From Oceanihabitans sp. 2_MG-2023 (GTDB lineage: Bacteria > Bacteroidota > Bacteroidia > Flavobacteriales > Flavobacteriaceae), in assembly GCF_030547245.1 (NCBI RefSeq), contig NZ_JAUOQT010000002.1, positions 558,001 through 622,000 on the forward strand: 64,000 nucleotides of DNA, written 5' to 3'. The notes below the pieces were generated by a model. It saw nothing but the letters and a program-made list of their open reading frames with translations. It was not told where the DNA came from and searched no databases. Shown here piece by piece: positions 9,053-19,276 of this stretch (position 1 is its first letter; every line of letters begins with the position of its first letter). The position numbers and the translations under genes were made by a program.

Positions 9053-9412
9053 CTAGAAATGATAAAAAGCATTTTCTAAATGCTCTATTTCAAAGGTATT
9101 CCCTGTTTTAACTATTGCAATAATATCGAAACGCACTTCCACATCTAGTTTATTCGTGGTTACATATTGATCCACTGCTTTTACTATTCGTTGTATTTGC
9201 TTCGGCTTTAAAAAATCTTGGGGATTTCCAAAATCTTTTGTCGATCTGGTTTTCACTTCTACAATAGCAAGTGTGTCTTTTTGTTTAGCAATAATATCTA
9301 CTTCTGCTTTTTGAAATCGATAATTACGTTCCATAATTTGGTACCCATTTTGCAATAGAAAATCTACTGCAAGCTGTTCTCCTTTTTCACCAAGCTCATT
9401 GTGTTGTGCCAT
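9053..9412 (-). CDS. YraN/UPF0102 family endonuclease-like protein
   Basis: A 119-residue protein with the family's conserved pattern GEKGEQLAVDFL, then ERNYRF, AEVDIIA and VEVKTRS. This is the restriction-endonuclease-like fold, with the D and E-x-K residues that bind metal. Length and order are normal. The biological role of YraN proteins is still unsettled; a role in DNA processing is assumed from the fold. Confidence 0.9.
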   Translation of the reverse strand: MAQHNELGEKGEQLAVDFLLQNGYQIMERNYRFQKAEVDIIAKQKDTLAIVEVKTRSTKDFGNPQDFLKPKQIQRIVKAVDQYVTTNKLDVEVRFDIIAIVKTGNTFEIEHLENAFYHF

Positions 9413-9420
9413 CTTGTTCT

Positions 9421-9507
9421 TGCGTAGGCAGGAATCTTATCCTGTCTACCTAAATTTTTATCCACACGCCAGCCTGTCGGCTGACAGGAAAGCGGGAATC
9501 CTTAATT
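9421..9507. repeat. Short intergenic repeat-like element with inverted repeats
   Basis: The words GTAGGCAGGAATCTTATCC and CGCCAGCCTGTCGGCTGACA stand out as GC-rich in an AT-rich genome. CCTGTC-GGCT-GACAGG is a perfect hairpin, and AGGAAT...ATCCT forms a second. Similar GCAGGAAT words are common between flavobacterial genes, so I infer a dispersed repeat. No coding potential is seen. Confidence 0.4.
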
Positions 9508-9542
9508 ACTCCTTTATTTTTGCAACGAATACACGAATATTT

Positions 9543-9845
9543 TTATAATCGTTCAGCAAGTTTAAGTATTTGGTTGACAAAACTTAATACAGTTGTTGTT
9601 TCTTTTGTAAACTTAAAGAAATCAAATATCGGTTTAGGTAATTTTTTGTTTAGATTTTCAGTTTCATCTTCAGTTAAGTTCTCAAATGATTTAAGCCAAT
9701 CTTCTAAATAATCTATACCTTGATAAGTTAAACTAGTACCATTATTATCAACATAACCCTTATTTACCGCTAAGTATCTTACATTTTGATTATATAGGTG
9801 ATTATTGAAATCATTCCCGTAAAGTGCTTTATTCTTCAAAAACAA
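9543..9845 (-). CDS. Hypothetical protein, possibly a gene remnant
   Basis: A 100-residue frame on the same strand as the LD-carboxypeptidase gene, overlapping its 3' end by 17 bases. Composition looks protein-like, with the stretch LTYQGIDYLEDWLKSF resembling the end of a winged-helix or helical domain and a hydrophobic last helix (TVLSFVNQILKLAERL). No family is recognised, and there is no signal peptide. It may be a real small gene coupled to the upstream one or the C-terminal remains of a longer gene. Confidence 0.45.
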   Translation of the reverse strand: MFLKNKALYGNDFNNHLYNQNVRYLAVNKGYVDNNGTSLTYQGIDYLEDWLKSFENLTEDETENLNKKLPKPIFDFFKFTKETTTVLSFVNQILKLAERL

Positions 9846-10845
9846 CAGTACTCGTATCCTTTCCTACATTAATTTTAGCATTTCTACCAAGAATTAATGC
9901 ACGATTATCTTTTTCATGACCAACAGGAACATTAAAAACTATAGGGAAATCGTATTCGGCTAAAACATCTAAAATAAGTTGCTCTACAGAAGTACCCCAA
10001 GGTGTTGTATTTTTTCGCATTTTACTCATATCGCCAACCATAACACCTTTACAGTTTTCAAAATAACCAGCACGTTTAAGGCTTTGCAACATTCTATCAA
10101 TATGGTATTTGTATTCCCCTATTTCTTCAATAAATAAAATTTTACCAGAAGTATCAATACTTGTATTAGAGCCTAACATAGTATGAAGTATTGTCAAGTT
10201 CCCTCCAACTACAGGACCTGTTACTTCTCCTACTCTATTATAATTAGAGCCTTTTAAAGTATATGCAATTTGTTCTCCAAAAATAGCATCTCTAAAAGTG
10301 GCTATACTTTCTTTTATTTCGCCTAAATCTTTCGTTAAACTCACACACATTAATGCATGAATAGACTCCACACCTTCATTATGTATTTGGTTGTGAAGTG
10401 CTGTTATATCGCTGTAACCTATAACCCATTTCGGTTTTTGCTTGAATTTTGAATAATCCAAATTATCTAATATCCTTACGGTTCCATAACCTCCTCTTGC
10501 ACTCCAAATAGCACTAATACTAGGATCGTCTAATGCTTTCTGAAAATCTTCACAACGCTCTGCATCTGTTCCTGCAAAATGGTTATCGGTACTAAAAACA
10601 TGATCCCCTACAACTACATTTAAATTCCAGCTTTTAAGTAATGCTATTGCCTGTTCTACTTCATCATTTCTATTTTTAAGTATTCCGGAAGGAGCAACAA
10701 TAGCAACAGTATCTCCTGCTTTTAAATAATCTGGTTGTATCAAAGTAGTCGTGTTTTTTATGCTATTATCTTGTGCTAAAAGTGTTAGGTTTCCAAAGAA
10801 AAAAACCACGCAAAATAGTTGCAAAAAGATTCGTTTTTTAGTCAT
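9829..10845 (-). CDS. LD-carboxypeptidase (peptidase family S66)
   Basis: A 338-residue exported protein starting at MTKKRIFLQL with a signal peptide ending near LLAQ. S66 enzymes cut the L,D bond between meso-DAP and D-Ala in muropeptides, in peptidoglycan recycling. The catalytic Ser is about residue 145 in VIGYSDITAL, the Glu lies in FIEEIGEY near 245, and the His in VGHEKDNRALI near 315. LdcA of E. coli is cytoplasmic, but signal-peptide-bearing S66 proteins are common in Bacteroidota, so this copy probably acts in the periplasm. I chose the second Met because the five residues before it do not belong to the signal peptide. Confidence 0.9.
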   Translation of the reverse strand: MTKKRIFLQLFCVVFFFGNLTLLAQDNSIKNTTTLIQPDYLKAGDTVAIVAPSGILKNRNDEVEQAIALLKSWNLNVVVGDHVFSTDNHFAGTDAERCEDFQKALDDPSISAIWSARGGYGTVRILDNLDYSKFKQKPKWVIGYSDITALHNQIHNEGVESIHALMCVSLTKDLGEIKESIATFRDAIFGEQIAYTLKGSNYNRVGEVTGPVVGGNLTILHTMLGSNTSIDTSGKILFIEEIGEYKYHIDRMLQSLKRAGYFENCKGVMVGDMSKMRKNTTPWGTSVEQLILDVLAEYDFPIVFNVPVGHEKDNRALILGRNAKINVGKDTSTVVFEE

Positions 10846-10888
10846 AATGTAAATGTACATTTTTTTTCTAAATCCCTCTTAAAATGTG

Positions 10889-10896
10889 TACTTTTG
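10889..10896 (+). promoter_or_regulatory. -7 promoter box of metG
   Basis: TACTTTTG is an exact match to TAnnTTTG, 23 bases before the metG start. A TTG at -33 is not evident. Confidence 0.5.
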
Positions 10897-10919
10897 TGTC
10901 TTCAAAAAAGAAATTTATA

Positions 10920-12980
10920 ATGTCAAAAAGATATACAATTACTGCAGCTTTACCATACACCAATGGACCAATTCATATTGGTCATTTAGCGGGTGTTTAT
11001 GTTCCTGCAGATATTTATGCGCGTTTTATGCGTTTAACAGGAAACGATGTTGCTTTTATTTGTGGTAGTGACGAGCATGGAGTTCCTATTACTATTAAAG
11101 CAAAAAAAGAAGGTGTAACCCCGCAAGACATTGTAGATAAATATCACGCAATTATTAAAAAATCTTTTGAGGACTTCGGAATTACTTTCGATAACTACTC
11201 ACGTACTTCTGCTAAAATTCATCACGATACTGCTTCCGAATTTTTTACAACACTTTATAATAAAAATGAATTTGTTGAAGAAGTTTCCGAACAATTATAT
11301 GATGCAGAAGCAAACCAATTTTTAGCAGATAGGTTTGTTGTTGGTACGTGTCCAAAATGTGGAAACGAAGAAAGTTATGGAGACCAATGTGAAAACTGCG
11401 GAACAAGCCATAATGCCACAGATTTAATAAATCCTAAATCTGCAATAACAGGAAACGTTCCCACTTTAAAGCAAACAAAACATTGGTTTTTACCTTTAAA
11501 TAAACATGAAGAATTTTTAAGAGAATGGATTTTAAAAGGCCATAAAAAAGATTGGAAACCTAATGTTTATGGACAAGTTAAATCTTGGATTGACGATGGT
11601 TTACGTCCTCGTGCTGTAACCAGAGATTTAGACTGGGGAATCCCGGTACCTCTTGAAGGAGCCGAAGGAAAAGTTCTTTACGTATGGTTTGATGCACCAA
11701 TTGGCTATATCTCTTCAACCAAAGAATGGGCAGATCGCGTTGGTAAAGATTGGGAACCTTACTGGAAAGACAAAGACACCAAACTGGTACACTTTATTGG
11801 TAAAGACAATATTGTGTTTCATTGCATTATTTTCCCAGCAATGCTTAAAGCAGAAGGTTCTTATATTTTACCAGATAATGTGCCTGCAAACGAGTTTTTA
11901 AATCTAGAAGGTAAAAAACTTTCTACCTCAAAAAACTGGGCTGTTTGGTTACCAGAATATTTAGAAGATTTCCCAAACCAACAAGATGTTTTACGTTATG
12001 CTTTAACAGCAAATGCACCAGAAAGTAAGGATAACGATTTTACTTGGAAAGATTTTCAGGCAAGAAACAACAACGAATTAGTAGCCATTTTTGGAAACTT
12101 CATCAATCGTGTAGTTGTTTTAACTAATAAATATTACAACGGAATTGTTCCTGAACCTGCTACTTTTTCTAAAATAGACGAAGAAACTCTTGCTGCAATA
12201 AAAGCATATCCAAACGTGATTTCTAGCTCTATTGAAAGATATCGTTTTAGGGAAGCAGGACAAGAATTAATGAATCTTGCCAGATTAGGAAATAAATATT
12301 TAGCAGACGAAGAGCCTTGGAAAGTGATTAAACTAGATGAGTCTCGTACTAAAACAATCATGTATGTCGCATTACAGATTGCTTCGGCTTTAGCTACATT
12401 AAGTGAACCCTTTTTACCGTTTACTTCTACGAAATTAAAATCTATTCTTTCGCATTCTACACTCGATGCGGAAACCACTTGGGAAGAAGTTTCTACCAAA
12501 GAAGTTTTACTGTCTGCAAATCACCAAATAGGAAAAGCAGAATTACTTTTTTCAAAAATAGAAGACGAAGCCATTCAAAAACAATTAGACAAATTAGAAG
12601 CTAGTAAAAAAGCAAACGAAATAGCAAATGCAGTTGTCGAGCCACAAAAAGAAACAATTGCTTTCGAAGATTTTACAAAACTAGACATTCGTGTTGGTAC
12701 TATTTTGGAAGCCGAAAAAATGCCAAAAGCAAAAAAACTTTTAGTTCTTAAAGTAGACACCGGAATAGACGTAAGAACCATTGTTTCTGGTATTGCAGAA
12801 AGTTTTACTGCAGAAGAAGTAGTTGGTAAAAAAGTAACGGTTTTAGTAAACCTTGCGCCTAGAGCACTTCGTGGTGTAGAAAGTGAAGGCATGATTTTAA
12901 TGACAGAAACTCCAGAAGGCAAATTAGTATTTGTAAATCCAGATGATGCAAATATTAGCAATGGGTTGCAAATAAGCTAG
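10920..12980 (+). CDS. metG: Methionyl-tRNA synthetase
   Basis: A 686-residue class I aminoacyl-tRNA synthetase. The HIGH motif is in [13 protein letters not shown] near residue 13, the zinc knuckle is [18 protein letters not shown], and the KMSKS loop appears as KLSTSKN. A C-terminal EMAP/Trbp111-like tRNA-binding OB domain follows ([18 protein letters not shown] to the end), as in the long form of the enzyme. I start at [16 protein letters not shown] because upstream residues are not part of the conserved Rossmann strand. A small lipoprotein gene follows with a 1-base gap. Confidence 0.97.
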   Translation: MSKRYTITAALPYTNGPIHIGHLAGVYVPADIYARFMRLTGNDVAFICGSDEHGVPITIKAKKEGVTPQDIVDKYHAIIKKSFEDFGITFDNYSRTSAKIHHDTASEFFTTLYNKNEFVEEVSEQLYDAEANQFLADRFVVGTCPKCGNEESYGDQCENCGTSHNATDLINPKSAITGNVPTLKQTKHWFLPLNKHEEFLREWILKGHKKDWKPNVYGQVKSWIDDGLRPRAVTRDLDWGIPVPLEGAEGKVLYVWFDAPIGYISSTKEWADRVGKDWEPYWKDKDTKLVHFIGKDNIVFHCIIFPAMLKAEGSYILPDNVPANEFLNLEGKKLSTSKNWAVWLPEYLEDFPNQQDVLRYALTANAPESKDNDFTWKDFQARNNNELVAIFGNFINRVVVLTNKYYNGIVPEPATFSKIDEETLAAIKAYPNVISSSIERYRFREAGQELMNLARLGNKYLADEEPWKVIKLDESRTKTIMYVALQIASALATLSEPFLPFTSTKLKSILSHSTLDAETTWEEVSTKEVLLSANHQIGKAELLFSKIEDEAIQKQLDKLEASKKANEIANAVVEPQKETIAFEDFTKLDIRVGTILEAEKMPKAKKLLVLKVDTGIDVRTIVSGIAESFTAEEVVGKKVTVLVNLAPRALRGVESEGMILMTETPEGKLVFVNPDDANISNGLQIS

Positions 12981-12981
12981 A

Positions 12982-13449
12982 ATGAAAAAACTAGTTCTAG
13001 TATTTATTTTCATTAGTGTGTTTTCTTGTAAAACAAAAGTACCTCAAAAAAAGACCAATACTTTCTTACTTTCAGATAGTTGGATACTTAACAAGGTGTC
13101 TTACCTAGAGGCTAATTTTCATGATAAAACCATTCTTTTTAATGATGCTACAAACCAATGTTTTAAAGATAGTCGATGGCAATTTAACACCACAAATAAC
13201 GATGGTACATACTCTATAAACGACCTTTATTGCACAATTGGAAAACGTGAAATCTCTTATCGTTTTTTAAAAACGGAAGAAAAAACAGGCTACTCAGATA
13301 TTGTTTTAAAGACTAAAAATAAAGCAGGAAAGTGGAAACATTATAGAATAAAAATAACAGCGTTTTCTCATAATACAATGCAATGGCAATATGTTGTATA
13401 CATTAAAAACAAAAGACATACCATTAACCTGCAATTTGAGAAAGCATAA
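12982..13449 (+). CDS. Small lipocalin-like lipoprotein (copy 1)
   Basis: A 155-residue protein with a lipoprotein signal: MKKLVLVFIFISVFSC, acylated Cys then KTKV, so probably facing the periplasm. The rest is beta-rich with WxLNKVSYLEANFHDKTIL, a DxxxCFKDSRWQF segment and TYSINDLYC, suggesting a lipocalin-like barrel with two Cys that could pair. It is clearly related to the protein on the other side of tex (shared LNKVSY, LFND, INDLYC, GKR, MQW blocks). It is translationally close to metG and ends at a terminator. Function unknown. Confidence 0.75.
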   Translation: MKKLVLVFIFISVFSCKTKVPQKKTNTFLLSDSWILNKVSYLEANFHDKTILFNDATNQCFKDSRWQFNTTNNDGTYSINDLYCTIGKREISYRFLKTEEKTGYSDIVLKTKNKAGKWKHYRIKITAFSHNTMQWQYVVYIKNKRHTINLQFEKA

Positions 13450-13468
13450 TTATTTACTCATTATATTA

Positions 13469-13500
13469 AACCTTGTAATTTAGCACTACAAGGTTTTTTT
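13469..13500 (+). terminator. Intrinsic terminator after metG operon
   Basis: AACCTTGTA pairs with TACAAGGTT and is followed by a run of seven Ts. It separates the metG-lipoprotein unit from tex. Confidence 0.88.
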
Positions 13501-13528
13501 GTTACTTTTCTAAAATTAAATTCTCCTT

Positions 13529-15646
13529 ATGATTTCTTTTATAATATCGAAAACCAAATTACCAGAAACTTCTGTAAAAAACACTATAATACTTTTAAAT
13601 GAAGACTGTACAATTCCGTTTATATCGCGTTACAGAAAAGAACGAACAGGAAATTTAGATGAAGTTCAAATAGGTGAAATTGTAAAATATAAAGAAGCAT
13701 ATGAAACGTTAGAAAAACGTAAAATTGCTATTTTAAAAGCAATGGAAGAACAAGAACTTTTAACCGAAGAATTAAAAGATAAAATAAAAAAAACAAAAGA
13801 CTTAATCACGCTAGAAGATATTTATTTACCTTTTAAGAAAAAGCGAAAAACCAAGGCAGAAAATGCACGTAAAAATGGTTTAGAACCTTTGGCTAAGATT
13901 ATCATGAGCCAAAATACAAATGATATAAAATCGATAGCTTTTAAATATGTTAAAGGTGAAATTACTTCTGTAGAATCAGCTATAGAAGGTGCTAGACATA
14001 TTATCGCAGAATGGATTAATGAGCGAACAGATATTAGAAACCAGATTAGAAACCAACTAGCGCGTTTCGCGATGATTTCCACGAAAGTGATAAAATCAAT
14101 GAAAGATGATGAAAAAGCACAAAAATTTAGAGATTATTTTGATTGGGAAGAATCTTTAAACAGAATTCCATCGCACAGATTACTCGCTATTTTAAGGGCT
14201 GAAACCGAAGGGTATATTCGCGTAAAAATTGGTATCGATAATGATCGATCCTTACAAAAAATAGAAAGCAGAATAATTAGATCGCAAAATGCATGTGCGT
14301 ATCAAATAGAACTTGCAATTGCAGACACTTATAAACGTTTGCTCTTTCCTTCACTATCTAATGAGGCATTACAAAATGCGAAAAACAAAGCAGACGAATC
14401 TGCAATTACTGTTTTTGCAAAAAACTTGAAACAACTACTATTAGGTTCTCCATTAGGGGAAAAAAGAGTATTAGCAATAGATCCTGGGTTTAGATCTGGT
14501 TGTAAAGTAGTATGTCTAGATGCGCAAGGACAACTTAAATACAACGAAACCATTTATCCGCATGCTCCCAAAAACGATAATATTGGAGCTATGAAAAAGA
14601 TTAGCTCTTTAACGGATGCTTATAAAATTGAAGCTATTGCAATAGGTAACGGAACAGCTTCAAGAGAAACAGAAGCTTTAATACGTAAAATTCATTTTAA
14701 AAAAGACATACAAGTATTTGTTGTAAGTGAAGCTGGAGCTAGTATTTACTCGGCTTCTAAGATAGCTCGTGAAGAATTTCCAAATTATGATGTTACTGTA
14801 AGGGGCTCTGTTTCTATTGGGAGACGCCTTCAAGATCCTTTAGCAGAACTGGTTAAAATAGATGCTAAATCTATTGGTGTTGGGCAATACCAACATGATG
14901 TAGACCAAAGCAAGCTTCAAAAACAACTAGATGTTGTAGTAGAGAACTGTGTGAACGCCGTTGGCGTAAATATTAATACAGCTAGTAAAAGCTTACTTAG
15001 TTATGTCTCTGGAATTGGCCCAAAACTAGCTGAAAATATTTTTAATTACAGAAACGAAATTGGTGTTTTTACTAACCGAAATGAAATTAAAAAAGTGCCT
15101 CGGTTAGGTGGAAAAGCTTTTGAGCAAGGTGCTGCTTTTTTAAGAATTAAAGAGGGCAAAAACCCTTTAGATAATTCTGCTGTTCACCCAGAAAGCTACA
15201 AAATAGTAGAAAAAATGGCTAAAGATTTAAAGGTATCTTTAAACGAGTTAATTGGAAACGCATCCATACTTCAAAAAATAAATATTAAAAACTACACCAC
15301 AGAAGCTATTGGTTTACTTACACTAGAAGATATTATTAAAGAATTAGAAAAACCAGGTTTAGATATTAGAGAGGTGGCTAAGGTTTTTACTTTTAATCAA
15401 AATATTAAAACGATTAATGACCTTAAAGTAGGGCAATTACTTCCAGGGATAGTAAATAACATTACCAATTTTGGTTGTTTTGTAGATGTTGGTATTAAAG
15501 AAAGTGCCTTAATTCATGTTTCTAACTTAGCAGATAGTTTTGTAAAAGATGTTAATGAACACGTACATTTACACCAACAAATTATAGTAAAAGTATTAGA
15601 GGTAGATATCATTAGAAAACGTATTCAACTAAAACTGGAGAAGTAA
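13529..15646 (+). CDS. tex: Tex-family RNA-binding transcription accessory protein
   Basis: A 705-residue protein with the Tex order of domains: N-terminal helical Tex-N (FISRYRKERTGNLDEVQI), a YqgF/RNase H-like central domain (RVLAIDPGFRSGCKV near residue 312), helix-hairpin-helix segments (NINTASKSLLSYVSGIGPKL), and a C-terminal S1 RNA-binding domain (GIVNNITNFGCFVDVGIKES). Tex interacts with nucleic acid and the transcription machinery in the cytoplasm. Length is slightly shorter than E. coli YhgF, normal for this phylum. A terminator lies upstream, so it has its own promoter. Confidence 0.95.
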   Translation: MISFIISKTKLPETSVKNTIILLNEDCTIPFISRYRKERTGNLDEVQIGEIVKYKEAYETLEKRKIAILKAMEEQELLTEELKDKIKKTKDLITLEDIYLPFKKKRKTKAENARKNGLEPLAKIIMSQNTNDIKSIAFKYVKGEITSVESAIEGARHIIAEWINERTDIRNQIRNQLARFAMISTKVIKSMKDDEKAQKFRDYFDWEESLNRIPSHRLLAILRAETEGYIRVKIGIDNDRSLQKIESRIIRSQNACAYQIELAIADTYKRLLFPSLSNEALQNAKNKADESAITVFAKNLKQLLLGSPLGEKRVLAIDPGFRSGCKVVCLDAQGQLKYNETIYPHAPKNDNIGAMKKISSLTDAYKIEAIAIGNGTASRETEALIRKIHFKKDIQVFVVSEAGASIYSASKIAREEFPNYDVTVRGSVSIGRRLQDPLAELVKIDAKSIGVGQYQHDVDQSKLQKQLDVVVENCVNAVGVNINTASKSLLSYVSGIGPKLAENIFNYRNEIGVFTNRNEIKKVPRLGGKAFEQGAAFLRIKEGKNPLDNSAVHPESYKIVEKMAKDLKVSLNELIGNASILQKINIKNYTTEAIGLLTLEDIIKELEKPGLDIREVAKVFTFNQNIKTINDLKVGQLLPGIVNNITNFGCFVDVGIKESALIHVSNLADSFVKDVNEHVHLHQQIIVKVLEVDIIRKRIQLKLEK

Positions 15647-15893
15647 TTGTAAAAAATCGAAAAAAAACCACTTTTATTTTGGAAAACTTACCGTTAATAT
15701 GCTATATTCGTACTTTGTCGATTAAATGTTTGACAAAACACCCTAAAAACCCTAACAATAGCAATAATATATTTAATGAAATTTAATTTTTATTGAATAT
15801 TATTAAAACATTAATTAGAATACAAAATTACCAGAAAAGGGGACTGATTTTTTTGAATCTGAATAATGTATTGCTAGCAACATTAATAGCAAA

Positions 15894-16361
15894 ATGATTA
15901 AAAAACTTGTACTTGTACCCTTAGCATGTATTCTATTATTCGGATTTAAAAGCGCTAACGATATTTCTTCTGAGAAAATTCTAAAAGACTTTTGGCTACT
16001 AAACAAAGTATCTTACGTTGAGCCAGACATGCATGAAAGAATCACACTTTTTAACGATGTAACTAACTTTTGTTTTGAACAAAGCCTTTGGAGATTTAGT
16101 GAATTAAATAATACAGGAACTTACGCAATAAATGACCTTTATTGTTCTTTCGGAAAAAGAAACATTTCTTTTGATGTCACTAAATCGATTAAAAAATCTG
16201 GATTGTATGACGTTGTTTTAAAAATACAGAAAGAAAATGGTCTTGCCGATAAATTTAAAGTGAAAATCACGGAAATTACAGACAATTCGATGCAGTGGAA
16301 CTACACTACCTGGATAAACAAAAGACCATACACTATAAAGATGAATTTTGTAAAAAAATAA
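15894..16361 (+). CDS. Small lipocalin-like exported protein (copy 2)
   Basis: A 155-residue paralogue of the lipoprotein just before tex. The N-terminal hydrophobic stretch (LVLVPLACILLFGF) contains a Cys, but at a poor lipobox position (LACILLF), so it may be exported by signal peptidase I rather than lipidated. Shared blocks with copy 1 include LNKVSYVEPD, TLFNDVTNFCFE, YAINDLYC, GKR and MQWNY. The two conserved cysteines are kept. It is monocistronic with a 247-base AT-rich leader. Function unknown. Confidence 0.72.
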   Translation: MIKKLVLVPLACILLFGFKSANDISSEKILKDFWLLNKVSYVEPDMHERITLFNDVTNFCFEQSLWRFSELNNTGTYAINDLYCSFGKRNISFDVTKSIKKSGLYDVVLKIQKENGLADKFKVKITEITDNSMQWNYTTWINKRPYTIKMNFVKK

Positions 16362-16468
16362 GAACTACATTACTCATTTTGCACAAATTGTATAGTTAAC
16401 AAAAAGACAGCTAAAAAACTTCTAAAATTTGTATATTGCATATTATACTTAACGTTTAAGTGATTATT

Positions 16469-19276
16469 ATGCAAAAAAACAAAATCATCATTTTCTTATT
16501 GTTTGGGTTAATGTGTGGTTTAGTTATAGCACAAGAAATCCCTCCTATTGAAACCTATTCACCAAAAGATTTTGGTGCAGAAAATCAAAATTGGTCTATA
16601 TCACAATCTAAAGACAAGCATATATATATTGCTAATAATAAAGGTCTTTTAGAGTTTAATGGTGCTAGCTGGACCCTATACCCTTCCCCAAACGAAACTA
16701 TATTTCGTACTGTACATGTTGTAGATAATTTGATTTATACTGGATGCTATATGGAGTTTGGTTTTTGGAAAAGAAACGAACAAGGCACATTAACTTACAC
16801 TTCTTTATCCAATGAGTTAGAGGTGCCCGTTATTGAAGACGAGCATTTTTGGAATATAATTAGTCTAGACAACTGGATATTATTTCAATCCTTAAATAGA
16901 ATTATTATCTACGATGTAACCAATGCTTCTTATAAAGTTATAGATTCTAAAACCACTTTAACAAAAATATTTAAAGTAAATGAGACAATTTATTTTCAAA
17001 AACTACAAGATGGTATTTATAAAATAGAAAATGGATCACCAAAGTTAGTTACAAATCAAGAAATTGTTAAAAACAACATAGTAGTCAACATCTTTAACAA
17101 TAAAGACGAACTACTTATACAAACCCAAGAAAAAGGCTTATATCAATTCACTAATAACAAATTAATAAAATGGGATAACCCTATAAATAACTTTTTAGCT
17201 AACAAAAGTGTTTATAGTAGCATCAAACTAAAAGATGACAGCTTTGCTTTTGGCACTATTTCTAATGGTATTTTACTTATAGATCAAAAAGGAAACATTA
17301 AACAACAAATAAATCATGAAAAAGGATTAAGCAACAACACTATATTATCCCTTTTTCAAGATCAAGACAGTAATATTTGGCTGGGTTTAGACAATGGAAT
17401 TAACTGCATAAACATAACCTCTCCTTTTAGTATATTTGATGACATAAAAGGCGAACTAGGAACCATATACACTTCTGCTTTAAAAAACAACTACATATAT
17501 CTAGGTACTAATCAAGGCTTATTTTATAGAAATCAAAACTCGAAAGAACCGTATAAATTTATTGAAGGCACTAAAGGGCAAGTTTGGTCCTTAGTAAATA
17601 TAAATAATATTTTATTTTGTGGTCATGATAGTGGGACGTTTATTGTAAATAACAATCAAGTTGAAAAAATAGCAAACATACAAGGTACTTGGAACATAAA
17701 AACCATCGACTCGCATGAAAACCTACTATTACAAGGAAATTATAATGGCTTAAACATTCTTGAAAAAAAGAACAACAAATGGCAATTTCGAAATAAAATT
17801 GAAGGCTTTAATAGTTCATCCAAATACTTTGAACGAATAAATACTAATGAAATATTTGTAAACCACGAATACAAAGGGGTATTTAAAATTATAATTAATG
17901 AAGATTTCACAAAAGCGATTCAAGTAACCAAAGACACAACCATTAAAAAAGGACTACGTTCAAGTCTTATTAAGTATAACGACAACTTATTTTACTCTTA
18001 TAAAAATGGTGTTTTCAAATACAATACCGCAACAAAAACTTTTAAAATAGATACTGTTTACAGTAAATTATTAGATAGTAGTCAATACATTTCTGGTAAA
18101 TTAATAACCGATACAAAATCTACTAAACTTTGGGGTTTTACAAATAACAGTATTAACTATATTTCACCAGGAAAGCTTAGTAACGAACCTAATATTAGTA
18201 AAATCTCATTACCAAACTCAATTAAAAAAGGAATGTCGGGCTATGAAAATATTTTACATTTAGAAAATGAAAAATATTTATTTGGAACCTCAACAGGTTA
18301 CATCATAATAGATTTAGATAAATTAAAAGAAAAACAATATACCATACACATAAACACAATAACAAAACAAGAAATAAATAAACCTGCTATTCGCGTAAAA
18401 ATCGACGAAAACACTAGTTTTAACAACAATGAAAACAACATTGAATTTAGTTATAACGTTACAGAATTTGAAAAATTTCACGAAACACAATACCAATACC
18501 AACTATTAGGTTTATATAACACCTGGAGTAATTGGTCTTCTAATTCAAGTATATCTTTTAACAACTTACCTTTTGGCGATTACACCTTTAACGTTAGAGC
18601 CAAAATAGCTAATAGCAAATCTAATAATATTGCCACCTACAATTTCAACATTGCTAAACCTTGGTATTTAAGTAATCTAATGATTGCATTATATATTCTT
18701 GGACTTTTAGTTTTCTCGTTTATGATGCATACTATATATAAAAGGTATTACAGAAAACAAAGAGAAAAATTACTTCAAAATACACAACGAGAATTAGATC
18801 TTAAAAAATTAGAAAATGAGCAACAGCTCATGAGTTTTAAAAACGAAAAACTACAACAAGATGTAAATAGTAAAAACAGAGAACTAGCTATCTCAACAAT
18901 GAGCTTAATTAAGAAGAATGAATTTTTAAACAATATTAAAAACGAACTTAAAAATGCAGATGAAAACAAAAATTTAAAATCAGTAATAAAAATTATTGAC
19001 AATAACCTAAACAACACAAATGATTGGAAATTATTTCAAGAAGCTTTTAATAATGCAGATAAAGATTTCTTGAAAAAGATTAAAGCTATTCATCCTTCAT
19101 TAACTCCAAATGATTTACGTTTATGTGCTTATTTAAGACTAAACTTATCTTCAAAAGAAATAGCTCCTTTATTAAACATCTCCCCAAGAAGCGTCGAAGT
19201 AAAACGGTATCGTTTGCGTAAAAAAATAGAATTACCACACGAAGCAAGCTTAACAAGCTACATTTTAGATCTATAA
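16469..19276 (+). CDS. Membrane-tethered sensor-regulator with beta-propeller, Y_Y_Y domain and LuxR-type HTH
   Basis: A 935-residue one-component regulator. It has a signal peptide (ending GLVIAQ), a long periplasmic region of propeller-like repeats (SKDKHIYIANNKGLLEFNG, IWLGLDNGIN), a triple-tyrosine domain near 650-725, one TM helix near 735-757, a coiled coil, and a C-terminal LuxR/GerE-type HTH (LTPNDLRLCAYLRLNLSSKE, SPRSVEVKRYRLRKKI). There is no histidine kinase or receiver domain. This architecture is that of SusR-like glycan sensors, so it likely binds imported beta-glucan oligosaccharides and switches on the adjacent SusC operon. A GTG three codons upstream is an alternative start. 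Confidence 0.85.
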   Translation: MQKNKIIIFLLFGLMCGLVIAQEIPPIETYSPKDFGAENQNWSISQSKDKHIYIANNKGLLEFNGASWTLYPSPNETIFRTVHVVDNLIYTGCYMEFGFWKRNEQGTLTYTSLSNELEVPVIEDEHFWNIISLDNWILFQSLNRIIIYDVTNASYKVIDSKTTLTKIFKVNETIYFQKLQDGIYKIENGSPKLVTNQEIVKNNIVVNIFNNKDELLIQTQEKGLYQFTNNKLIKWDNPINNFLANKSVYSSIKLKDDSFAFGTISNGILLIDQKGNIKQQINHEKGLSNNTILSLFQDQDSNIWLGLDNGINCINITSPFSIFDDIKGELGTIYTSALKNNYIYLGTNQGLFYRNQNSKEPYKFIEGTKGQVWSLVNINNILFCGHDSGTFIVNNNQVEKIANIQGTWNIKTIDSHENLLLQGNYNGLNILEKKNNKWQFRNKIEGFNSSSKYFERINTNEIFVNHEYKGVFKIIINEDFTKAIQVTKDTTIKKGLRSSLIKYNDNLFYSYKNGVFKYNTATKTFKIDTVYSKLLDSSQYISGKLITDTKSTKLWGFTNNSINYISPGKLSNEPNISKISLPNSIKKGMSGYENILHLENEKYLFGTSTGYIIIDLDKLKEKQYTIHINTITKQEINKPAIRVKIDENTSFNNNENNIEFSYNVTEFEKFHETQYQYQLLGLYNTWSNWSSNSSISFNNLPFGDYTFNVRAKIANSKSNNIATYNFNIAKPWYLSNLMIALYILGLLVFSFMMHTIYKRYYRKQREKLLQNTQRELDLKKLENEQQLMSFKNEKLQQDVNSKNRELAISTMSLIKKNEFLNNIKNELKNADENKNLKSVIKIIDNNLNNTNDWKLFQEAFNNADKDFLKKIKAIHPSLTPNDLRLCAYLRLNLSSKEIAPLLNISPRSVEVKRYRLRKKIELPHEASLTSYILDL

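Noticed and set aside
9520-9711. Small rightward frame opposite the 100-residue hypothetical gene
   Set aside because: It overlaps repeat-like DNA and the opposite frame, and has no recognisable protein features.
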